This document shows positions 58,674-64,000 of a stretch of 64,000 nucleotides of DNA, in pieces. Where the stretch lies: the NCBI RefSeq assembly GCF_014842075.1, contig NZ_JACYVA010000005.1, positions 192,509 through 256,508 of the forward strand, given 5' to 3'. Numbering within the stretch: the first letter of the stretch is position 1; each line of letters starts with the position of its first letter. This stretch comes from Sphingomonas sp. CFBP 13720 (GTDB lineage Bacteria; Pseudomonadota; Alphaproteobacteria; Sphingomonadales; Sphingomonadaceae). Under the pieces are notes generated by a model. That model saw only the letters and a list, made by a program, of their open reading frames with translations. It was not told where the DNA came from and did no database searches. The position numbers and the translations under genes were made by a program.

Positions 58674-58926
58674 TGCCGTATCCCAAGCCCTTTGGGTTTC
58701 CAGCATAGTAGATGACGAAATATTGGTCTATGCTCGAGTCGAGCATCAGACCCCAGGCTTAGGACACGGCCCACGGCTGACCTACGTCCTAAACCATTTG
58801 TTACGTGGTAATTAGCTGACGGATGCCATGCATCCTTACGGCGCTTCTCTCTGCGAATGTCAGTTGCGTTGCAATCGGCGTTGACCGAAAAATGTGCGAG
58901 GGCAGTCGCTATTTGGAGAGGCCATC

Positions 58927-59622
58927 ATGGCGTTGAAGGACGATCTGGAGGCGGAAGTAGCTAAGATTTTTCGCGAGCAATGGTCCACCCGAGACGGGCA
59001 GGTCGTGCCGACTCCCGGTGATATCAAGCTAGGAAACGACGCCGTCAAGTTGAGAGGAACGGTACTCTACGCTGATCTTTCAGAATCAACGGCGATGGTT
59101 CAATCAAAACGGGACTCATTCTCTGCAGAGGTCTATAAGACTTTTTTGCATTGCGCAGCGAAGATTATCAAGGAGTTTGGTGGTGTAATTACAGCTTACG
59201 ATGGCGATCGTATTATGGCGGTCTACCTTGGCAATTTCAAAAATACGAATGCTGTGAAATCATCCCTCAAAATCCACTCTGCTCGACGTCACATTATTCA
59301 GCCCGCATTGACCAAGCAATATCCGAATGAATCTTTCACGCTGAAGCACGTAGTTGGGATAGACACGTCCGATCTGTTCGTTGCCCGGACGGGGGTAAGA
59401 GGTGACAACGACTTGGTTTGGGTGGGCCGGGCCGCCAATTGGGCTGCGAAGCTCAGCGACCTTCCCAACTCTCATGCAACTTGGATTTCAGCGGCAGTCC
59501 ACGATAAAATGAACGATACCGTCAAGAAGGCGGGTGACGGGCAAAACATGTGGGAACAGCAAACTTGGACGGCGCAGGACGACGCAAGGATCTACCGATC
59601 GGATTTCTGGTGGAGGCTGTAA
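58927..59622 (+). CDS. Second class III nucleotidyl cyclase
   Basis: 231 residues, compact, unlike its neighbour. Metal Asp50 in VLYADLSESTAM and Asp94 in AYDGDRIMAVYLG; N171/K175 in WVGRAANWAAKL. The N-terminus LKDDLEAEVAKIFREQW and the ending IYRSDFWWRL match a widespread single-domain cyclase family found beside Pycsar effectors. ATG 58927 follows GGAGAGG. It is divergent from the PycTM/cyclase pair with a ~250-base shared upstream region, and 60 bases before the HEPN-like gene. It may signal to that protein, to PycTM, or to both. Confidence 0.8.
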   Translation: MALKDDLEAEVAKIFREQWSTRDGQVVPTPGDIKLGNDAVKLRGTVLYADLSESTAMVQSKRDSFSAEVYKTFLHCAAKIIKEFGGVITAYDGDRIMAVYLGNFKNTNAVKSSLKIHSARRHIIQPALTKQYPNESFTLKHVVGIDTSDLFVARTGVRGDNDLVWVGRAANWAAKLSDLPNSHATWISAAVHDKMNDTVKKAGDGQNMWEQQTWTAQDDARIYRSDFWWRL

Positions 59623-59682
59623 CCATCAGCCTTTCACTTTGCTTACAATCGCTTCGCGGAGCATGTACTGAGGGACAGCGTC

Positions 59683-60588
59683 ATGGCATATTTTCTCCGC
59701 AGTTTTGCTGGGGCGATCATTCCGATTGAAGACGAAGCAGGCACCGCGCTCGACTTAGCGCTCGACTGTATCCAAGCGCAGATCGCGTTTGAGGAATTAT
59801 GGGAAACCGTCGTACAGAATCTTTTGGATCTTGAGAGGGATGTTCTTAATCATTCGCTTGACGATATGCTGTTCGGCGGTCAAGACTGGAACTATTTCCA
59901 AGATATGCGCACATTATTCGCCCGCCGGCTGGCTAATCTTTTAAGTTCCTGCCGAGCCTATATAGACCTTGCTCCAAGGCAGCTACGCATTATAGGGCAT
60001 AATTCAGGGCTTGAAACGAGATTCGCCAAATTAAAGTCGGAAGCGTATGAACAGCATTTTAGCTTCCGGCTAATGGAGGCATTGCGCAATTATACTCAAC
60101 ATTATGGGTCTCCAATAAGCGCAACACATCTTGATTCTCGTTGGATGGAACATGGTTCTCGCTTCCAGCTTCGGCATGTAACTGGCGCCTCAATCAGCGC
60201 GCATAAATTGCGTAGTGATATGAAATTTAAGGCGTCGGTCCGTGCGGAGCTGGCAAACAAGGACAAACTTGAGGTAAATAAGCACACTCGCGAGTACATT
60301 GAGCAGCTTAACAAAATACATCTTACGATGCGATCGTTGACAATTGAAAGCGGAGTAGTTGCGCACTCGATAATAATGGATGCCATGCGACGTATCAAAG
60401 ACAAATCAGGCGACAGCGATTTTGGAGCGTATCTCGCAGTGGATACACGTACTGACCATAAGAGTCTTCGCGCATTGATGTGCGAACCATTCGAGCGATT
60501 AAAGTTACTCGGCCGCCGTAATCATGCATTAGAAGGCTTGGCATCGCGATACGTAAGCGGAGAACTACTCGACTTAAATCTTCGATGA
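59683..60588 (+). CDS. Unknown helical protein with a HEPN-like R-N-x3-H motif
   Basis: 301 residues, all-helical in appearance, no membrane segment or signal. The sequence FRLMEALRNYTQHYG contains R135-N-Y-T-Q-H140, the R-x4-H with Asn after Arg that marks HEPN ribonucleases. A long N-terminal helical part (AFEELWETVVQNLLDLERDV) precedes it. No other enzyme motif is visible. GAGGGA precedes the ATG. Position directly after a nucleotidyl cyclase suggests an effector activated by its product. This is inference; no close named family is known to me. Confidence 0.55.
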   Translation: MAYFLRSFAGAIIPIEDEAGTALDLALDCIQAQIAFEELWETVVQNLLDLERDVLNHSLDDMLFGGQDWNYFQDMRTLFARRLANLLSSCRAYIDLAPRQLRIIGHNSGLETRFAKLKSEAYEQHFSFRLMEALRNYTQHYGSPISATHLDSRWMEHGSRFQLRHVTGASISAHKLRSDMKFKASVRAELANKDKLEVNKHTREYIEQLNKIHLTMRSLTIESGVVAHSIIMDAMRRIKDKSGDSDFGAYLAVDTRTDHKSLRALMCEPFERLKLLGRRNHALEGLASRYVSGELLDLNLR

Positions 60589-60675
60589 TAATTAGCAAGA
60601 CATTACCGACTATTTCAGCATAAGACTCTGACTATTCTCACGTTATATTAAAAGTATGATCTATAATGTAAATAA

Positions 60676-61197
60676 TTATTCCGGTGGAATTGGCATTGTT
60701 CTTACTGGGCAGTGACGTGAAACACGGCTCCATGCAATTTCGGCGCCTGCAACGTCAACTTCGATCGACCGAGCACCTCCGGTCAGATGCGCAGTAACGG
60801 TCGCGGACCTCGCTTGCCGAAGCGCGTTGATGATTTCGGCCGAGTCTTCCGATGTGGCAACCATTCCCCGGTCGACTACTTCTTCCGACTTTTCAAATAC
60901 GTATCGCCGGACCGTAGCGTCGCTACCGTCTCTCGTAACCGGCCCGATAGAAAACACCGATTGATCCGGAAAGCTACGTCCATTCCATTCGATAAATAGC
61001 TTCGGACTCCCCTTCGAACATCTCATAGTAAACATTACAAAGTCGGGATCATCATTTTTTGCGTAAGCTTGTAGCGAATATACTTCGCGTTCTCCAGTAT
61101 TGTTGTTAGTCGTGTCACTAATAAGCCAATCACCTTCATAACCCGTCCGAATAGGTTGCGCGTGAATTGCAATTACTACTAACAAAAGATTGATCAT
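60676..61197 (-). CDS. Secreted protein, weakly VasI-like
   Basis: 173 residues with a short signal peptide (MINLLLVVIAIHAQP). The domain pattern WLISDTTNNN...YSLQAYAK..., FTMRCSKGSPKLFIEWNGR and later AEIAWSRVSRHC resembles VasI-type beta proteins, with the two cysteines able to pair. The likeness is weak and I do not claim a type VI role. Convergent with the HEPN-like gene, low GC. Confidence 0.5.
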   Translation of the reverse strand: MINLLLVVIAIHAQPIRTGYEGDWLISDTTNNNTGEREVYSLQAYAKNDDPDFVMFTMRCSKGSPKLFIEWNGRSFPDQSVFSIGPVTRDGSDATVRRYVFEKSEEVVDRGMVATSEDSAEIINALRQARSATVTAHLTGGARSIEVDVAGAEIAWSRVSRHCPVRTMPIPPE

Positions 61198-61399
61198 ACC
61201 ATCCTGCCAATCCGCACCAAACTTAATACTCTACAATTCAGCATGTAATTAAGAGAAACACTAAAGTTTATCTAGGAGTATAAATCTTGTTGAGGAAGTA
61301 TCGGCCTGCCGTTGCTCGAACCCCGACAGCCAATAGGCAGATAAACCTAATTACCGCCAACTGCAGAATACCGAGCAATTGAGAATCTAAGAAGCTTAA

Positions 61400-61885
61400 C
61401 TAGCGATCACCTACCTTGGAAACTTCGAACGATAATAGGTCAATACGGCGATTACCTTCAAAAATATACGTTCTCCAACGTGTAAATCCCATGTCCGTGT
61501 CACTTGCCGCAGTGGACGCGTCCGCATGAACCGGAAAATCCCGTAAGTCCGAGAACCCATTGGCGCTTTCGAAAATAGTTGAAATTCGTAGGCCGGACGC
61601 CCCGAGGATGAGCCCGCCTACAGGCTCGTCGACAAAGGCCGGCTTATAGCGGCTGGACGGGTCAACCTCGAACTGAACCCCTTGTACGCTGTGCCCGACG
61701 ACGCGCCAATCAGCTACACGGACGCACCTTCCTGAAATGCCACTGCTTAGTGCAACAACCATAGGATCCTGCTCACCCGTCACGAGCCATGGTTCTGCAT
61801 CTTTCCTAGCCGGCCAGAAGATTGCTGGCCCCTTGACCTGCGAAAGCGGTGACGGCGTAAACAGGTGCGTAGGTATGTAATCCAT
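61400..61885 (-). CDS. Hypothetical island protein
   Basis: 161 residues, beta-rich, no signal, no known motif (PLSQVKGPAIFWPARKDAEPW..., TRWRTYIFEGNRRIDLLSFEVSK). AAGGAG precedes the ATG at a good distance, so translation is likely. Confidence 0.55.
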   Translation of the reverse strand: MDYIPTHLFTPSPLSQVKGPAIFWPARKDAEPWLVTGEQDPMVVALSSGISGRCVRVADWRVVGHSVQGVQFEVDPSSRYKPAFVDEPVGGLILGASGLRISTIFESANGFSDLRDFPVHADASTAASDTDMGFTRWRTYIFEGNRRIDLLSFEVSKVGDR

Positions 61886-61972
61886 AGGTCGCTCCTTCGC
61901 GGTATCGCTGATGTTCCGATGATCGATAGACTATTTCGACAAGCTGAAGCAGTTACCCGGAGGATTTCTCCG

Positions 61973-62167
61973 TTAGCGGGCTATCGGTCGCCAGCCGCTT
62001 AGTAGGGCTTCGATCGCAACGGATGCCGGGCCGCTAACCGGGATCTCACCGTCCTCCCAACGCCTCACCTGACGCTCGCCATTCGGGCCCATCCTGAGCG
62101 CGCTAGCCAATTCACGCTGCGATAGTGCGAGTTCGCGGCGCGCCGCCTTGATGCCTTCTGGACTCAT
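61973..62167 (-). CDS. Small XRE-type HTH regulator
   Basis: 64 residues, essentially one helix-turn-helix: IKAARRELALSQRELASALRMGPNGERQVRRWEDGEIPVSGPASVAIEALL. It has the Q..LA.AL....R.VRRWE..... layout of MqsA/XRE-like domains and no partner domain. Probably a DNA-binding regulator of the island. Confidence 0.75.
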   Translation of the reverse strand: MSPEGIKAARRELALSQRELASALRMGPNGERQVRRWEDGEIPVSGPASVAIEALLSGWRPIAR

Positions 62168-62208
62168 AGAGCATTTGTACCGAGCCGATCGATACCACGC
62201 CAGTTAGA

Positions 62209-62320
62209 TCGCCGGTTCATTTCTCCGGGTGGGTGTCGCCGGTTCATTTCTCCGGGTGGGTGTCACCGGTTCATTTCTCCGGCGGGTCTATTTCTCCGGC
62301 GGGTCTATTTCTCCGAGGGG
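62209..62320. repeat. Tandem repeats resembling an IS end
   Basis: Three units of 27 bases built on CCGGTTCATTTCTCCGGGTG, then units of 17 bases built on TCTATTTCTCCGGCGGG. Multiple short repeats of this sort are found at ends of IS21-like elements as transposase sites. No transposase is adjacent, so this is likely a leftover end. Confidence 0.6.
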
Positions 62321-62520
62321 CGCCGGCTGAAGCATGGCAATGGTGTCACGAAGCAGAAATTGCTGCACCAATCTTCAATCACGTCAATTCGCATTCATAC
62401 ACGGTAAAATTGGCATAATTACTTTCGTGCTCATTCCTATACTATCGGTATAACATTAGATTTGCTTTGAGCATTTGAATTATACTGTTGCGAATCACGT
62501 GGAGGCGGCCCACTATTCAG

Positions 62521-62538
62521 TTGGGCCATTGGCCCGCC
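62521..62538 (+). repeat. GGGCC-ATT-GGCCC hairpin, copy 1
   Basis: TTGGGCCATTGGCCCGCC, 19 bases before the 188-residue protein gene. The same 18 bases recur at 63135. Likely a shared regulatory or RNA-processing element. Confidence 0.7.
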
Positions 62539-62557
62539 AACCTCGGGAGTCGAGACG

Positions 62558-63124
62558 ATGTTTACGAACGGATTTAGCGGTACGGTCTATCAGGGCGACA
62601 CGATCGAATGCGAAGTCGACGGCTTCACCGTGACCGCGACGATCCACAGCGACGACGACACGACTCCGCCATGGGAACGGCAGGACGGTAACGGGCCGGT
62701 CAGTGACTGGCGGCGGCGCGATTGGGCGGGCCGGTATGAGAAAGCGCCGGGCGAACTCATGTTGCATGAGGATCGGAACCGGGACGCGCGTTTCTATGAC
62801 TTCGCTGAAGCCTGCCGCATGGCGCGCCGCGACGGTTGGGGCGTGGCGGGCGGAAAGCGCGACGGGGAAACCGCGCGGCAGTGTGCGGCGCGTGCGGCGA
62901 TGGCTGACTTTGAGCGTCTGCGGGCATGGTGTCGCGACGATTGGCAATATGTCGGAGTCGTCGTCACGGTGTCGTGCAACGGCATCAAGCTGACTGACAG
63001 TTACTTGCATGCCCTTTGGGGTATCGAGAGCGACGCGGGCGACTATCTCACAGAAACCGCCAATGAGTTTATTGACGATGCCATTAGCGACGCGCGCGCC
63101 ACCATTGCTTCGCTTGCCGCCTAA
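62558..63124 (+). CDS. Accessory-element hypothetical protein
   Basis: 188 residues: FSGTVYQGDTIECEVDGFTVTATIHSDDDTTPPW and LHEDRNRDARFYDFAEACRMARRDGWG, then a helical region with WCRDDWQYVGVVVTVSCNGIKL...YLHALWGIESDAGDYLTE. Proteins of this kind occur in plasmid and ICE accessory clusters; function unknown. GGGAG precedes the ATG, and the hairpin lies further upstream. Confidence 0.7.
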   Translation: MFTNGFSGTVYQGDTIECEVDGFTVTATIHSDDDTTPPWERQDGNGPVSDWRRRDWAGRYEKAPGELMLHEDRNRDARFYDFAEACRMARRDGWGVAGGKRDGETARQCAARAAMADFERLRAWCRDDWQYVGVVVTVSCNGIKLTDSYLHALWGIESDAGDYLTETANEFIDDAISDARATIASLAA

Positions 63125-63134
63125 TCAAATTTAT

Positions 63135-63152
63135 TTGGGCCATTGGCCCGCC
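63135..63152 (+). repeat. GGGCC-ATT-GGCCC hairpin, copy 2
   Basis: Identical to 62521-62538. It lies 10 bases after one stop and 17 bases before the next ATG. Confidence 0.7.
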
Positions 63153-63169
63153 CATCAAGGGAAATCAGT

Positions 63170-63616
63170 ATGGCACAGTTTCAGTTGAACCACCCCGCCC
63201 CGTCGCATCCCTTCCACTCGCTCGACCTATTCGGCCGCGCTTATGTCGAAGCCATGTTCTTCACAAACGGCGATACCGGCGACGAACGCGAGCATTTGCT
63301 CAACGAAATGGGCACTGAACGTCTGAGCAATGCGGCCGTCGCGACCATTCAAGCCGATTGCGACAGGTTCCGTGCGATCGTTCTTCCGGGACCTGGCGGT
63401 GCTACCGTACAGCGGCTGTTGGACGTGCTTCAGCGCGAACGGGGCTACACCATCGAGCAAGCGGGTCACGACCTGTGGTTTACCCGCCAGGGGCACGGCG
63501 TCGGATTTTGGTCCCGTGAAGAGCTGGCGTCGTTCGGGGATGTGCTGAACGACGCCGCTAGCAACCTTGGAGAGTCGTACGTCGAAACCGATGGCGAATG
63601 GATTCACGTGCGATGA
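63170..63616 (+). CDS. Accessory-element hypothetical protein
   Basis: 148 residues: LDLFGRAYVEAMFFTNGDTGDEREHLLNEMGTERLSNAAVATIQADCDRF, then LLDVLQRERGYTIEQAGHDLWFTRQGHGVGFWSREEL. The FTNGD and GHDLWFTRQGHGVGFW blocks are typical of a small family in conjugative and phage accessory regions, function unknown. ATG 63170 follows AAGGGA. Confidence 0.75.
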   Translation: MAQFQLNHPAPSHPFHSLDLFGRAYVEAMFFTNGDTGDEREHLLNEMGTERLSNAAVATIQADCDRFRAIVLPGPGGATVQRLLDVLQRERGYTIEQAGHDLWFTRQGHGVGFWSREELASFGDVLNDAASNLGESYVETDGEWIHVR

Positions 63617-63771
63617 TGGTCGTATGTGCTGTGCTGCTAATCTGCGCGGTAGTCAGCACTCCTGAAACGCGAGCCGCAGGTCGTGACGCTATGAGACCGT
63701 TCGCCCATGTGACGGGCGTTATCACAGCGATCATCTGGCTAGCCGTGATCCTGCTACCCCACGGCGACTAA
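63613..63771 (+). CDS. 52-residue two-helix membrane protein
   Basis: The ATG overlaps the preceding stop (ATGA). Two hydrophobic helices, VVCAVLLICAVVS and VTGVITAIIWLAVILL, flank a short polar loop with ETRAAGRD. Inner membrane expected. A terminator follows after about 30 bases. No known family. Confidence 0.55.
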   Translation: MMVVCAVLLICAVVSTPETRAAGRDAMRPFAHVTGVITAIIWLAVILLPHGD

Positions 63772-63799
63772 CCGCCACCCCTTACGCGCTATCCTACCG

Positions 63800-63834
63800 C
63801 GCCCGCCTTGCCACCCGGCTAGGCGGGCGTTTTT
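63800..63834 (+). terminator. Rho-independent terminator
   Basis: CGCCCGCC and GGCGGGCG form an 8-base GC stem followed by TTTTT, closing the three-gene accessory operon. Confidence 0.88.
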
Positions 63835-64000
63835 GCGTCTGTGCCAGATCGCCTCCTCATCACGTGCTTGCTGGCGTCTCGAGGTTCGCATCGTTGCGCC
63901 GCGACGGTGTCCGGCTTTGCGTCGGTGCCGGCGGCGAGTAACGCACAATCAATCTGGCTACGGGTCCTTCCGTGGAGGGGCGGCAGGGGCGGTGGGCGCT

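Larger units (their letters stand above)
62168..62557. other. Non-coding stretch with tandem repeats and hairpin
   Basis: Between the HTH gene and the accessory operon. It contains the tandem repeats 62209-62320, then an AT-rich part without signals I can name, then the GGGCC hairpin 62521-62538. No credible gene. Confidence 0.5.

Noticed and set aside
62209..62320. Tandem repeats considered as a CRISPR array
   Set aside because: Units are contiguous with no unique spacers, change length from 27 to 17 bases, and no cas genes are present.
48400..64000. Search for a direct repeat of the tRNA-Ser 3' end as an att site
   Set aside because: No second copy of the terminal tRNA sequence was seen by eye within the window.

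Overview
The window looks like a chromosome segment of a sphingomonad or a close alphaproteobacterial relative. It has high GC, the imuA-imuB-dnaE2 mutagenesis cassette with an alphaproteobacterial-type LexA box, a DUF1134/EipA envelope protein, split pntAA/pntAB/pntB genes behind a tiny aa3-type cytochrome oxidase subunit IV, and several families of intergenic palindromes. No species can be named from the sequence alone.

Positions 1-48300 are mostly core genome. In order they hold: an SDR and the wecB-wecC nucleotide-sugar pair; the SOS mutasome (dnaE2, imuB, imuA); a large GAF/PAS hybrid histidine kinase; a transglutaminase plus ATP-grasp/alpha-E operon; tsaC; an acyl-CoA dehydrogenase; a YtrA-type GntR regulator; a nitroreductase; a POT peptide transporter; tRNA-Val; a two-part MarR-like regulator; the transhydrogenase cluster; a sigma-54 response regulator; an rRNA pseudouridine synthase; a small acquired patch (HxlR regulator and NAD(P)-binding reductase) between a decayed sirtuin fragment and an intact cobB; era; a BlaI/M56 pair with two operators; a formate/nitrite transporter; a short structured transcript with an extreme Shine-Dalgarno sequence; uvrB; an M20 amidohydrolase; glutaminase; ygfZ; pyrC; and eipA. 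Convergent gene ends and a few leaders carry REP-like palindromes and one MITE-like element.

At tRNA-Ser(GCT) (48336-48428) the character changes abruptly. From there to the end of the window lies an accessory island with lower and uneven GC. It contains an orphan phage tail pair (probable tail chaperone and a 1510-residue tape-measure protein with an M23 peptidase domain), a two-TM GAF protein, a decayed IS5-type insertion sequence, small unknown genes, a cyclic-nucleotide defence cluster, three unknown or HTH genes, a tandem-repeat patch resembling an IS end, and a three-gene accessory operon with shared upstream hairpins and a terminator. No integrase is visible and no second copy of the tRNA end was found, so the island probably continues past the window.

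The most interesting part is 57121-60588. A Pycsar-like pair (class III nucleotidyl cyclase plus a three-TM DUF5706-like effector, overlapping by 4 bases) is transcribed away from a second, different cyclase. That second cyclase is followed 60 bases later by an unknown helical protein carrying an R-N-x3-H motif typical of HEPN ribonucleases. I infer a double-headed cyclic-nucleotide anti-phage module with a membrane-disrupting arm and a possible RNA-cleaving arm. The two-TM GAF protein nearby may be a further nucleotide-responsive component.
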